From: Deltaproteobacteria bacterium
GTDB taxonomy: Bacteria > Myxococcota_A > Polyangia > Polyangiales > Ga0077539
Assembly: GCA_016218725.1 (NCBI GenBank)
Contig: JACRDB010000107.1
Location: 1 to 64,000 of the forward strand
Length of the DNA stretch: 64,000 bases
Reading direction: 5' to 3'
Shown here: positions 17,507-26,496 of the stretch, one piece after another
Layout: each line of letters opens with the position of its first letter
Numbering within the stretch: position 1 is the first letter of the stretch
Translations under genes and position numbers: made by a program
Notes under the pieces: generated by a model
The model's input: the letters and a program-made list of their open reading frames with translations, nothing else
The model's database searches: none
What the model was told of the DNA's origin: nothing

Positions 17507-18283
17507 ATGCGCACCCCTCACCTCCTCCTGGCGCTCCTGGTGGTCCTCGGGGCCTGCGGCGATGACGCGGCTCCCTCGCAGCCCTCGGCGCGCACGCTCT
17601 TCGGTCCCACCATCCGTCGGGTGGTGCTGGAGGTGGACTACGTCCGTGGGGCCGAGCCCTACACGGACATGAGCGCCTGGGAGCTCTTCACCGCCAACGC
17701 CAACCGGCTGTTCCAGGGCGCGGGCAAGACCTTCGAGGTCCCGACCGCCCTCGGGCAGATGGAGGCCATCACGGAGGCTGGCACGGAGTTCACCACGGCG
17801 CAGCTCCTGGCCGTGGCCGACGCGCACCGCCAGCGACGCAGCGCCGGGGACACGGCGACCTTCTACCTCGTGTGGCTCAACGGCTACTACCACGACGGCA
17901 CCCGCCGCCGGACGGACGTCCTGGGGGTGTCCCTCGGCACCACGGGGATCATCGCGGTGTTCAAGCCCGTGGTGACCGCCACGGCCCAGGGCTCGCTGCC
18001 CTACGTGGCGCGGTTCCTGGAGCAGTCCACGATCATCCACGAGTTCGGCCACGCCGTGGGCCTGGTGAACAACGGCGTGCCCCCCGCAAGCGCCCACCAC
18101 GACAGCGCCCACGGGGCTCACTGCACCAACGAGGCCTGCGTGATGAACCACTCCAACGAGGGCGCCGCCGCGGCCAGGATGTTCGCCCTGCGGTACATGT
18201 CCACCCGGAACCCGGTGCTCTTTGACCAGGCCTGCCTCGACGACGCGGCGGCCATGGTCGCCACCGCGCGTTCGGCCCCGTGA
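17507..18283 (+). CDS. Zinc metalloprotease lipoprotein (metzincin-like)
   Basis: 258 aa. The signal MRTPHLLLALLVVLGACG ends in lipobox LGAC. The zinc-binding motif HEFGHAVG is at about 178-185, followed by LVNNGVPPASAHHDSAHG and then CTNEACVMNH, which supplies a third ligand and a Met-turn. This HEFGHxxGLVNNG...H...CVM arrangement is that of exported metalloproteases of the metzincin type. The catalytic Glu is present, so activity is expected, outside the cytoplasm. ATG 17507 follows a purine-rich GCGGGG. It overlaps the next gene by four bases (GTGA), so the two are translationally coupled, and the PEGA-protein gene follows in the same run. Confidence 0.84.
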   Translation: MRTPHLLLALLVVLGACGDDAAPSQPSARTLFGPTIRRVVLEVDYVRGAEPYTDMSAWELFTANANRLFQGAGKTFEVPTALGQMEAITEAGTEFTTAQLLAVADAHRQRRSAGDTATFYLVWLNGYYHDGTRRRTDVLGVSLGTTGIIAVFKPVVTATAQGSLPYVARFLEQSTIIHEFGHAVGLVNNGVPPASAHHDSAHGAHCTNEACVMNHSNEGAAAARMFALRYMSTRNPVLFDQACLDDAAAMVATARSAP

Positions 18284-18873
18284 GGCTCCGTGGCTCTGCC
18301 CGCTGGGCGCTCCCGCTGGCCGTGGGGTGCGCGGAGCCGAGCCTGGTCCGGGTGGAGCTCGCGCCCCCGCCCGCCAATGACCGCGTCTGCGAGGTCGACG
18401 GCGGCCCCGAGGTCGGGGTCCTCGGGAGCAACGCCGAGCCGCTGCTCTACGCGCCGGGGCCGCGCTGCGTGGTGTTCAGCGCCGTGCAGATCCGCACGCC
18501 CACGGAGGTCCAGGCCGCGGTGGTGCGCACCCGCGGGATCGTCCGGGAGACCGCCCCCGGGGCGGTGCCGTGCCTGGGCTCCGCGGGGAGGGTGCTTGCC
18601 GCGGGGCTTGCGTCGGCGGAGCCCTATGTGATCAACGTGGGGGTGTTCCAGATGGACGCCTCGGGACCGCGCACGGACGACACCCTGGTGGTCTCTCGGG
18701 GCACCCTCGGCGGCGCCCAGGACGGCCCCACCCCCACGGTGTGCATGGAGGGCTTCACCTGCGGGGCCCTCCACGAGCGCACCCTGGCCGTCGCCCGGCA
18801 GGGCTGCGCCGCGGCGCCGGAGCTGCCCCCGTGCTTCCTGGTCCGCGGCGGCGAGGCGACGTGCATGCGCTGA
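18280..18873 (+). CDS. Hypothetical lipoprotein
   Basis: 197 aa from GTG 18280, overlapping the metalloprotease stop. The short signal (RWALPLAVGC) ends in a lipobox. The mature part has seven Cys in a pattern that suggests disulfides (DRVCEVDGG, GPRCVVF, VPCLGS, TVCMEGFTCG, QGCAA, PPCFLV, TCMR). No family is recognised. Its position between a metalloprotease and a PEGA protein in an overlapping three-gene run suggests a shared surface or periplasmic role. Confidence 0.72.
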   Translation: MRLRGSARWALPLAVGCAEPSLVRVELAPPPANDRVCEVDGGPEVGVLGSNAEPLLYAPGPRCVVFSAVQIRTPTEVQAAVVRTRGIVRETAPGAVPCLGSAGRVLAAGLASAEPYVINVGVFQMDASGPRTDDTLVVSRGTLGGAQDGPTPTVCMEGFTCGALHERTLAVARQGCAAAPELPPCFLVRGGEATCMR

Positions 18874-19823
18874 GAGGGATGGCCCTGATGGCGCTCACCG
18901 TGGGCTGCGCCAGCGCTCAGGGCCGCGCCCTCTTCCTGCGCGAGCAGGGCTCGGTCCTCGAGCCCCCGGCGGGCTCCCTGGTGCCCCCGGCGCCCACGGA
19001 GCCGCCAGACACGGGCGCAGACCGCGCCCGCCAGGCCCTCTCCGCCGCCCAGGAGGCGTACCTCCTCACGTCCTTCTCGGCCTGCGTGGACACGGTGCGC
19101 GCCGTGGCCTCCACCGCGGCCCACGCGCTGGTGCGCACGGAGCCCTCGCTGGTGGTCGAGCTGGAGCTGTGGGCCGGGGCCTGCGACCTCCTGGCGGGCA
19201 ACCGGGACAGCGCCCGCCAGGCCTTCCGTCGCGCCCTGGGCCTGCGCCCCGAGGCGGAGCTCCCCGCGGGGCTGCCGCCGGAGGTGGTCGCGGCCTTCGA
19301 CGCCGTGGCCCGCGAGGCCCGGGGGCAGCTCCCGTCGAGCCGCACGCTCACCAGCGACCCGCCGGACGCCCGGCTGGAGCTCGACGGCCGCCCCGCGGGG
19401 CGCACGCCGGTGACCGTCACGCTCCCGTCCGGGATTCACTTCCTGCGCCTGGAGCGCACGGGCTTCAACCGCTGGGTGGGCGTCCTGGACGTCTCCGGCC
19501 AGGATTTCCAGGCCCCTCCCACGGTGGTGCTCCAACGCTCCGAGGGCGACGACCTGGCCCGCCAGGTGCTCCGCCCGGAGGGCTTCCTGGAGGCCCCGGA
19601 CGAGGTCACCCTGGCGACCCTGGCGCGGCGTTACCGCACCCCGAGGGTGCTCCTGGCGCGTCGGGACGGGCGCATGCAGCGCTTCCCGGAGTGGACCTGG
19701 CTCCGCGCCAACTGGGGCTGGCTGGTGGTCTCCGGCGCCGTGGCCGCGGTGGCCGTGGCGCTCGCGGCCACCAGCTCCCTCTGGCTCCCGGACCCCGGAC
19801 GCACCCTGGTGCTCGCGCAGTAG
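18861..19823 (+). CDS. PEGA-domain lipoprotein with C-terminal membrane helix
   Basis: 320 aa from GTG 18861, overlapping the previous gene. The signal MHALRGMALMALTVGC ends in a lipobox. A TPR-like helical segment (about 60-145, AQEAYLLTSFSACVDTVRAV, RDSARQAFRRALGL) is followed by a PEGA domain (about 160-215; SDPPDARLELDGRPAGRTPV then GIHFLRLERTGF), a family found in surface-layer and kinase-associated proteins. A hydrophobic helix near the C-terminus (WGWLVVSGAVAAVAVALAA) could insert into a membrane. Later in-frame ATGs at 18879 and 18888 are possible starts, the second with GAGAGGG nine bases before it, but they leave a very short signal peptide. Confidence 0.8.
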   Translation: MHALRGMALMALTVGCASAQGRALFLREQGSVLEPPAGSLVPPAPTEPPDTGADRARQALSAAQEAYLLTSFSACVDTVRAVASTAAHALVRTEPSLVVELELWAGACDLLAGNRDSARQAFRRALGLRPEAELPAGLPPEVVAAFDAVAREARGQLPSSRTLTSDPPDARLELDGRPAGRTPVTVTLPSGIHFLRLERTGFNRWVGVLDVSGQDFQAPPTVVLQRSEGDDLARQVLRPEGFLEAPDEVTLATLARRYRTPRVLLARRDGRMQRFPEWTWLRANWGWLVVSGAVAAVAVALAATSSLWLPDPGRTLVLAQ

Positions 19824-19874
19824 CGGCCCGAACTGGCGCCCGCGCCCGGGTCCGGGCTATGAGCGAGGCCGTTC

Positions 19875-20969
19875 ATGAAGTTCCGGGCCGAGCTCTTCGC
19901 GATCCGTGCCGTGGCGGTGCTGGTCGTGGGCCTCGCCATCGCCGCCGGGGCCTGGCTGGCCTGGGACACCCGCCCACGGCTGGTGCTCCACAACAGGGTC
20001 CGTCGGCCCGTGACCATCGTGTCCGCGCCGCCTGCGCCGGACGCTCCCGGCGAGCCCGTGGTGACCGTGATCCCTCCGGACGTGACCGACGCGCCGCCGG
20101 AGAACCCCTGGCCGCCGCCGCTCCTGAACCCCAGCGCGTTCCTGCGCGCCAGCTGGGACCTCTCCATGGGGAGGCCCGGCGCCCACGAGATACTTTTCTC
20201 GTTTGATGACGGCCCCAACCCCGGGACCACGGACCGGCTCCTCCCGATGCTGGACCGGGCAGGCATCCACGCGGTGTTCTTCGTCTGCGGCTGGCGCCTG
20301 GAGGCCGAGGAGCCCCTGCGCTCCCGGGCCCGGGCCATCCTCCGGAACACCCTGGCGCGGGGCCACGTGATCGGCAATCACACGGTGCACCACCGGGTGC
20401 TGCCGAACCTGTCCACCGCGCAGATCGCCTATGAAATAGACCACAACGCGGAGCTCATCGAAGAGGTCATCGGGCAGCGCCCGCACCTCTTCCGACCACC
20501 GTACGGCGCCTACAGCGAGGACGTGAGGCGCGTCGTGACGGCCCGCCGCTACGAGCTCTGGCTCTGGTCCATTGACTCCCACGACTGGCAGCGGGTCAAC
20601 GACGCCGACGGCGTGGCTCAGGCGGTGATCACGCTCATCGGGAACCACGCCGGGGGCACCGTGCTCCTGCACGACACGCACCCCTGGAGCGTCGCCGCGG
20701 TGCCGCGGATCCTGCGCTGGATCGACGAGACCAACCGCGAGAGGGCCCGCGAGGGCCGCGCGCCCTACACCATCATGGACGCCCCGAGGTACCTCGCGGG
20801 GGCGAGGGAGCGCCTGAGGCTCCTGCCCGGGGCCGCGGCCCCGAGGGACGCCGGGGCCGACAGCCTGGAGCCCACCACCGGGGCCGTGGGCGGCGGGGAC
20901 CCGGACGCCCAGGTGCCCGACGCCGCGCCGCCGGAGCCTTCGCCCGACGCCTCCGACGGTCACTCGTAG
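19875..20969 (+). CDS. Polysaccharide deacetylase (NodB homology, CE4)
   Basis: 364 aa with an N-terminal membrane anchor (about 8-30). The five CE4 motifs are visible: SFDDGPNPGTT (catalytic Asp and metal Asp), HVIGNHTVHH (metal His pair), RPPYGAY, DSHDW and VLLHDTH (catalytic His). All key residues are present, so it should be an active metal-dependent N- or O-deacetylase acting on peptidoglycan or an exopolysaccharide outside the cytoplasmic membrane. A low-complexity Asp/Pro/Ala tail (about 315-364) follows. The 3' end overlaps the convergent MFS gene by 10 bases. The substrate is not inferable; D-Ala-D-Ala ligase nearby hints at cell wall. Confidence 0.9.
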   Translation: MKFRAELFAIRAVAVLVVGLAIAAGAWLAWDTRPRLVLHNRVRRPVTIVSAPPAPDAPGEPVVTVIPPDVTDAPPENPWPPPLLNPSAFLRASWDLSMGRPGAHEILFSFDDGPNPGTTDRLLPMLDRAGIHAVFFVCGWRLEAEEPLRSRARAILRNTLARGHVIGNHTVHHRVLPNLSTAQIAYEIDHNAELIEEVIGQRPHLFRPPYGAYSEDVRRVVTARRYELWLWSIDSHDWQRVNDADGVAQAVITLIGNHAGGTVLLHDTHPWSVAAVPRILRWIDETNRERAREGRAPYTIMDAPRYLAGARERLRLLPGAAAPRDAGADSLEPTTGAVGGGDPDAQVPDAAPPEPSPDASDGHS

Positions 20970-22213
20970 TAGTCGAGCTCGCGCCCGTAGGACTCCCGCA
21001 GGCGCGCCAGGGACAGCGCCGCCAGGACCACGGTGACGGCGCCCACCAGGGCCGCGCTCTTCACGCTGCCGAGGGCGAGGTCCCGCTTGAGGTACTTCCA
21101 CGCCAGGGTGAGGGGCACCAGCGAGCCCCGCACGAAGTTGGGCACGCTGGTGGTGACCGTGGCCCGGAGGTTGGTGCCAAACTGCTCCGAGGCCACGGTG
21201 ACGAACACCGCCCAGTACCCGATCCCGAAGCCCAGGAGCCCACAGAGGGCGTACACGGTCCCCGGCGCCGGGGCCCGGAGCGAGAGGTACCACCCCATGG
21301 CCAGGGCCGTCATGGTAAGGAACAGCGCCACGGCCCGGCGGCGACTCCGGAGAAGCTGCGAGAGCATCCCGCTGGCGAAGTCCCCGGCCACCAGGCCGGT
21401 GTAGGCGTAGAGCACGGCCTTGGGGGCCTCCGCGGGGGTGCTGGCCCCGAGCGCCAGGGACAGCTCCGGCGAGAAGGTCACCAGGATCCCGATCACGAAC
21501 CAGATGGGCGCGCCGATGAAGATGCACGCCAGGTAGCGCCCGGCGCGCTCCCAGGAGGTGAACAGGCTGAAGAAGTCCCCCTTCTCCACGGCGGCCTCGC
21601 GGAGCCTGCCGAAGAGCCCGCTCTCCAGCATGGTGAGCCGCGTGACCAGGAGCGCCAGGCCCAGGACGCCCCCGAGGATGTACGCCGTCTGCCAGGAGAA
21701 GTGCTGCCCCACCACCGCGGCGAAGATCGCGCCGCTCACGCCCACGGAGGCCACCACGGTGGTGCCATAGCCCCGCTTCTCCCTGGGCATGGACTCGCTC
21801 ACCAGGGTGATGGCCGCGCCCAGCTCCCCCGCGAGGCCGAGGCCCGCCACGAAGCGCAGCGCCGCGTAGCTGTTCACCCCCGTGACGAAGGCGTTGGCCA
21901 GGTTGGCCACGGAGTACAGGAGGATGGACCCGAAGAGCACGGACAGCCGGCCCTTCTTGTCCCCGAGGACGCCCCAGAGGACGCCCCCGAGGAGCATGCC
22001 CACCATCTGGGCGTTGATGAGGAACACCCCGTGGTCCTCCAGCGCCGCCGGGGCGACGCCCGGACCCAGGATGTCCTGGAGGCTCTTCTTTCGCACGATG
22101 GAGAAGAGCAGGAGGTCATAGATGTCCACGAAGTAGCCCAGGGCGGCCACCAGGATGGTCGTGCGGATGGTGCGCGCCGAGGGCGCCGCGGGTGCCTCGC
22201 TCCCGGCGCTCAC
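20960..22213 (-). CDS. MFS transporter
   Basis: 417 aa, with about 12 hydrophobic helices and the MFS loop 2-3 signature (GVLWGVLGDKKGRLSVLFGS), followed by RFVAGLGLAGELGAAITLVSE, as in the sugar/metabolite:H+ symporter branch. The central loop (FFSLFTSWERAGRYLACI) separates the two six-helix halves. The substrate cannot be predicted. It overlaps ddl by four bases (ATGA at 22210-22213), so the two are translationally coupled with ddl first. That suggests a role linked to envelope metabolism, or only to co-expression. Confidence 0.88.
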   Translation of the reverse strand: MSAGSEAPAAPSARTIRTTILVAALGYFVDIYDLLLFSIVRKKSLQDILGPGVAPAALEDHGVFLINAQMVGMLLGGVLWGVLGDKKGRLSVLFGSILLYSVANLANAFVTGVNSYAALRFVAGLGLAGELGAAITLVSESMPREKRGYGTTVVASVGVSGAIFAAVVGQHFSWQTAYILGGVLGLALLVTRLTMLESGLFGRLREAAVEKGDFFSLFTSWERAGRYLACIFIGAPIWFVIGILVTFSPELSLALGASTPAEAPKAVLYAYTGLVAGDFASGMLSQLLRSRRRAVALFLTMTALAMGWYLSLRAPAPGTVYALCGLLGFGIGYWAVFVTVASEQFGTNLRATVTTSVPNFVRGSLVPLTLAWKYLKRDLALGSVKSAALVGAVTVVLAALSLARLRESYGRELDYYE

Positions 22214-23340
22214 GGGTCGTCCGGGGTGTAGCGGGTGGAGAGCGCCCGGCGGGCCCCGTGGCGCTCCAGGGCCAGGGTCAGGAGCCGGTCCACCAGGGCC
22301 CGGTACGACAGCCCCGTGGCCTCCCAGAGCTTGGGGTACATGCTGATCCGGGTGAAGCCCGGGAGGGTGTTCACCTCGTTGACATACCAGCGCCCGGTGC
22401 CCCGCTCCAGGAAGAAGTCCACCCGGGCGAGGCCCGCGAGGTCCAGCGCTTCAAACGCTCTGACCGCCATCTGGCGCGCCTCCTGGGACTGTTCATCGGA
22501 CACCCTCGCGGGGATCTCCAGCGAGGCCCCGTGTTCGTCGAGGTACTTGGCCTCATAGGAGTAGAACTCGTGGGTGGGGGACACCTCGCCCAGCACCGAG
22601 GCCTCCGGGCGCTCGTTCCCGAGGACGGCGCACTCCAGCTCGCGCACGTCCAGGCCGCGCTCGACGACCACCCGGGTGTCATACCTGAAGGCCCTGGCCA
22701 GGGCGGCGGCGAGCCCCGCGGGGCCGCGCACCTTGGACACCCCCACGCTGGAGCCCATGTTGGCGGGCTTCACGAAGCACGGGTACCCGAAGGCGCCCGC
22801 CACGCGCGCGGCCACGGCATCGGGGTCCCGCTCGCGGGCCCGGACCAGGAGCCAGTCCACCACGGGCAGGCCCGCGTCGCGCAGGAGCCTCCGGGCGATG
22901 TCCTTGTCCATGCCCGCGCTGGAGCCCAGGACCCCGCTGCCCACATAGGGCGCGCCGGTCATTTCGAAGAGGCCCTGGAGCGTGCCGTCTTCGCCGTAGG
23001 TGCCGTGCACCACGGGGAAGAACACGTCGAGGGCGCCCACCTGGGCCACGGCCTCGCGGGCGCCGCTCGGGACCAGGGAGCCTGCGTCCAGCGAGGCCCC
23101 GGGGCTCACGGCCAGGGACGGGGCCGTGGGGTCCAGGTGCAGGGGCGCCCCGGGGGTCTCCAGGAGCGCCCGGGCGGCGTCCTGGAGGTGCCAGCGCCCG
23201 GCGTGGTCGATCCCGATGAGCACGGGCTCGTAGCGTTCACGGTCCAGGGCGTCCAGGATCGACCGGGCGGACAAGAGCGAGACCTCGTGCTCGCCGCTGC
23301 GCCCGCCGAAGACCACGCCCACCCGAAGTCGTCGTGTCAT
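22210..23340 (-). CDS. ddl: D-alanine--D-alanine ligase
   Basis: 376 aa, at the usual length for the DdlA-type ATP-grasp ligases. Visible features: VVFGGRSGEHEVS at the N-terminus, HGTYGEDGTLQGLFE, KPANMGSSVGVSK (ATP-grasp loop), EFYSYEAKYLDE (omega loop) and the metal-binding VNEVNTLPGFT. It makes the D-Ala-D-Ala dipeptide of peptidoglycan from two D-Ala and ATP in the cytoplasm. The start ATG at 23340 is placed by the family N-terminus. It overlaps the downstream MFS gene. Confidence 0.95.
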   Translation of the reverse strand: MTRRLRVGVVFGGRSGEHEVSLLSARSILDALDRERYEPVLIGIDHAGRWHLQDAARALLETPGAPLHLDPTAPSLAVSPGASLDAGSLVPSGAREAVAQVGALDVFFPVVHGTYGEDGTLQGLFEMTGAPYVGSGVLGSSAGMDKDIARRLLRDAGLPVVDWLLVRARERDPDAVAARVAGAFGYPCFVKPANMGSSVGVSKVRGPAGLAAALARAFRYDTRVVVERGLDVRELECAVLGNERPEASVLGEVSPTHEFYSYEAKYLDEHGASLEIPARVSDEQSQEARQMAVRAFEALDLAGLARVDFFLERGTGRWYVNEVNTLPGFTRISMYPKLWEATGLSYRALVDRLLTLALERHGARRALSTRYTPDDP

Positions 23341-23429
23341 GGCGCCCCTGCGGTTACACCGGGGCCCCGGTCCTGGCAACAGAGTTGCGCCTCGCCCCCA
23401 CCCTCTGGCATGGCACGGAGACCACCCTG

Positions 23430-24419
23430 ATGGCCCCCTCACCCGAAGACCCCACGGTGCGCTTCCGGGCGGAGCTCCTCCGCGACCGGATGTTCTACTA
23501 CGTCCAGATCCCCGAAAAGGTTACGAAGCGCCTGGAGCCCTTTGCCCGTTCAGGGCGTGTGTCCGTGAAGGGGACTGTAGGTGGGGAGGCGTATCTTGGG
23601 ACCTTCCTCCCGGCGGGCAAGGGCCGTCAGGTGCTGGTGCTCAACGCCGACGTGCGGCGCCGGGCGGCGCTCACCGTGGGGGAGGCGGTGAGCCTTCAGC
23701 TCGCGCCCTGCGCCCCGGACCTGGTGCTGGTGCCCGAGGACCTCGCCGCGAGGCTCAAGGCCGCGGGGCTGCGCAAGACCTTCGACGCCCTGGCGCCGTC
23801 GCACCGCAAGGCGTACCTGCGGTACCTGGACACGGCGAAGAGCCCGGTCACCCGTGCGCGGTATCTGGACCGTGTGCTCTCGCGGCTCAAGGGCGAGGAG
23901 CCCGAGAAGCGCGCGTCGACCAGCGGCCGCAAGGCGGGCTGGCGGTGCCCGGCCTGCGCGCGCTGGTTCCTGCGCGAGGACGCGCCTCACCCGTGCGACC
24001 CGGTGCCGCTCTCGGTGCCCTTTGAGAAGCGTGGGCCGGAGGTGTTCGCGCTCTTCGAGAGGGTCAAGGCGCTGCTGGAGACCCACGGCAAGGTGACGGT
24101 GCAGGTGGGTCGGGACTCCGTGGCGCTCGCCGGCCGCAGGAGGCTCCTGGACGTGCTTCCCCGGCGGGCCTGGCTGGACCTGGGCTTCTGGCTCCCGCGG
24201 CGGCTGGAGCACCCGAGGTTCCGGCGGGTGGTCACCGTCGGGATGAGCCTCCACGTGCATTTTGTACGGGTCACCCACGAGAGCGACCTGGACGAGGAGC
24301 TCCGGGCATGGCTCGCCGAGGCGTGGGCCCATGGGGCTCCGCCGCCGGACGAGGTGGCCTCCACCGGGTGGAACCGCCCCGTGGAGGACAGCTTCTTCGA
24401 GGGGTTGGAGGCGCTCTAA
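23430..24419 (+). CDS. DUF1905/YdeI family protein fused to a DUF5655-like domain
   Basis: 329 aa from ATG 23430 (GGAG nine bases upstream). Residues about 10-95 are a DUF1905 beta domain (FRAELLRDRMFYYVQIPEKV, GTFLPAGKGRQVLVL). Residues about 105-165 are a YdeI/OmpD-associated helical segment (KAAGLRKTFDALAPSHRKAY, ARYLDRVL). A putative zinc knuckle (RCPACARWF...HPCD) links to a C-terminal DUF5655-like domain (EKRGPEVFALFERVKALLE, MSLHVHFVRVTHESDLDEEL). YdeI relatives are tied to bacteriocin or peptide resistance, but the mechanism is unclear. The 3' end overlaps the convergent Cys-rich gene by four bases. Confidence 0.78.
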   Translation: MAPSPEDPTVRFRAELLRDRMFYYVQIPEKVTKRLEPFARSGRVSVKGTVGGEAYLGTFLPAGKGRQVLVLNADVRRRAALTVGEAVSLQLAPCAPDLVLVPEDLAARLKAAGLRKTFDALAPSHRKAYLRYLDTAKSPVTRARYLDRVLSRLKGEEPEKRASTSGRKAGWRCPACARWFLREDAPHPCDPVPLSVPFEKRGPEVFALFERVKALLETHGKVTVQVGRDSVALAGRRRLLDVLPRRAWLDLGFWLPRRLEHPRFRRVVTVGMSLHVHFVRVTHESDLDEELRAWLAEAWAHGAPPPDEVASTGWNRPVEDSFFEGLEAL

Positions 24420-26368
24420 CGCGTGGCGGGCAGCGGGTAGCGGGTGACCTCGGAGAAGCGCGAGCCCCGGAAGACGTTGAGCACATAGATCCACCCGTCG
24501 GCCGACAGGCTGATGCGTCCGGGGCTCGGGAGCATGGCCACGAGCTGCACGTCCGTCGCGTCCGGCGCGAAGGACACGAGCCTGCGGTCCCGCAGCCCCG
24601 CGTAGAAGCGCCCCGTGAAGGGATCCCTGCGGACGCTCACCACCTCGCTCCCGAGGGGCCTCGGGGACCCGAGCCTCCGGGGCGGGTCGCCGCCGGTGTT
24701 GGACACCAGGTACAGGTCCCCGCCCTCGACGGCCACCAGCATCTGCTGCAGGTCATACGCCGTGGAGGCGTGGACCCTGGCCGGGAGCGTGGCGATGGGG
24801 CGCACGCTCCGGGCCGAGGTGTCATAACGGAAATAGTCCCCGTTGGCGCGCACGTTCCCGACGTAGAAATCCGCCGCGGCGCTGACGGCCAGGCCGTACG
24901 GTCCCGTGTCCGCGTAGTACACCCCGAAGGGGCCCATGCCCGCGGTGGTGGTCGCGGGGATCACCACCGGCAGCGGGGCCGTGCTGGAGGCCATGTCCAC
25001 GTGGCCCACGCCCTGGGGGTTGGTGCTCTCGCACCCGCAGGACGAGCAGCAGATGTACGCGAAGGCCACCTCGCTGGTGGCCGCGCCTCCGTAGGCCCCC
25101 TCCGGGCGGCGCTGCACGGCCACCTCGCCCATGTTCAGGTTGGTCACGCTGCGCCAGACCGTGAGCGCCCCAGAGGGCGCGAGCCTCCGGACAAAATCCG
25201 GCCCGGACACCAGCGTGGCGATGTAGGCGTTGCATGCGTCGTCGAGGTCGAAGCCGAAGGCCCCCTCGCTCCCGGAGCCCAGGAAGTCCGCGCGGTTCAG
25301 GGCCTCCAGGGAAGCTGTCGAGCACGTCCCCGCGGGCCTGCGGCACGGGCAGTCCGTGCCGTAGCACCGGCCCGACGCGTCGCAGGACAGGCCCCGGCAG
25401 CCGGTGAAGGCCACGCAGCGATTGCTCTCCGGGTCGCAGGTGGTGCCCGGCCCGCAGGACTGCATCCCACACGCGCGGAACTCGCCCGCGAGCAGGCACA
25501 GGGCCCCCGGGGCGCGGCACTGGCCGTCGGTAAAGTCACACACGCTCCCCGCCTCGCAGGCTACGGCGCCCACGCGGCGGCAGTCCCGCTCGCAGCGCCC
25601 GGCGGCGCAGCGCTCGCCGGGGCCACACCGGGTGGCGCAGGCGCCGCAGCGGGCGTTGTCCGCCCGCAGGTCCCCCTCGCAGCCGTTGGCCGCGAGCATG
25701 TCACAGTCGCCGAAGCCCTCGTCACACGCCGCGACCTGGCATACCGAACCCACGCAGCGAGGCGTCCCTCGCGCCACCACGCAGGCCCGCCCGCAGGCGC
25801 CGCAGTGGGCCGCGCTCGTGGCCAGATTCACCTCGCACCCGTTGGCGCAGGTGCCGTCGCAGTCCCCAAACGAGGCGCTGCACCCGCAGACGCACCGCCC
25901 CGCGACGCAGCTCGGGGTGCTTGCAACGGACGGGCAGGCGTTCCCGCAGGCGCCGCAGTTGTTCACGTCGCGCTGGAGGTCCAGGCACCGCCCGGCGCAA
26001 CAACCCTGCCCCGCGGGACAGGGCGCCGCCTCGGAGCACCCCGGCGGGCCGTCCGGCGCCGTGTCCGTGGGTGGAGCCGTGTCCGGGGTGGCCACCGTGT
26101 CCTCGGGCGGGGCGGTGTCCACGGGAGGGGTGCTGTCCATGGGAGGCTCGCCAGGAGCGGTGTCCCGCGGGGCCGTGTCCACCAGGGGCGCCTCCGGGAC
26201 GAAGGTGTCCGGCTGCGCCTGCGAGTCCATCCCGGTCGTGGTGTCCGGTGGAGGCGCGGTGTCCGGCCGGAAGGTGTCCACCATGACACCGGTGTCCGGC
26301 GTGTTCGCCCCGCTGCCGCCGCTGCATGCCGCCAGCAGCACGAAAGCCCCGAAAAGACTCCGCCACAT
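24416..26368 (-). CDS. Cys-rich stalk lipoprotein with C-terminal beta-propeller-like domain
   Basis: 650 aa. The signal MWRSLFGAFVLLAAC has a lipobox. A stalk of D-T-x-P-P repeats (about 20-110) leads to Cys modules of the CPAGQGCCAGRC, CGACGNACP and NGCEVNLATSAAHCGACG types (about 115-330). The C-terminal 300 residues have repeated beta-strand blocks (GDLYLVSNTGGDP, PFTGRFYAGLRDRRLVSF, SLSADGWIYVLN) like a propeller or quinoprotein-like fold. It is probably surface exposed. The gene is divergent from the radical SAM cassette across 128 bases, and its stalk resembles those of the small cassette proteins. Confidence 0.84.
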   Translation of the reverse strand: MWRSLFGAFVLLAACSGGSGANTPDTGVMVDTFRPDTAPPPDTTTGMDSQAQPDTFVPEAPLVDTAPRDTAPGEPPMDSTPPVDTAPPEDTVATPDTAPPTDTAPDGPPGCSEAAPCPAGQGCCAGRCLDLQRDVNNCGACGNACPSVASTPSCVAGRCVCGCSASFGDCDGTCANGCEVNLATSAAHCGACGRACVVARGTPRCVGSVCQVAACDEGFGDCDMLAANGCEGDLRADNARCGACATRCGPGERCAAGRCERDCRRVGAVACEAGSVCDFTDGQCRAPGALCLLAGEFRACGMQSCGPGTTCDPESNRCVAFTGCRGLSCDASGRCYGTDCPCRRPAGTCSTASLEALNRADFLGSGSEGAFGFDLDDACNAYIATLVSGPDFVRRLAPSGALTVWRSVTNLNMGEVAVQRRPEGAYGGAATSEVAFAYICCSSCGCESTNPQGVGHVDMASSTAPLPVVIPATTTAGMGPFGVYYADTGPYGLAVSAAADFYVGNVRANGDYFRYDTSARSVRPIATLPARVHASTAYDLQQMLVAVEGGDLYLVSNTGGDPPRRLGSPRPLGSEVVSVRRDPFTGRFYAGLRDRRLVSFAPDATDVQLVAMLPSPGRISLSADGWIYVLNVFRGSRFSEVTRYPLPATR

Positions 26369-26395
26369 GGTTTCCTCCGCCGCCAGGATCGGGTA

Positions 26396-26413
26396 CCGTT
26401 CATCGCGGAACGG
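26396..26413. promoter_or_regulatory. Dyad in the divergent region upstream of the radical SAM cassette
   Basis: The arms CCGTTC and GAACGG are separated by six bases, inside the 128-base region between the lipoprotein start (26368) and the radical SAM start (26497). A related core, CCGTTCAACGG, lies upstream of the second small protein of the cassette (28387-28397). Shared operator use is possible but unproven. Confidence 0.3.
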
Positions 26414-26496
26414 GGCTTGCTTGCCCCTGCAAGGCTCCTCGATCCGATCCCTGGGTCGGGCTCATCGTGGCACAACCGGGAAGATTTGCGACACCC

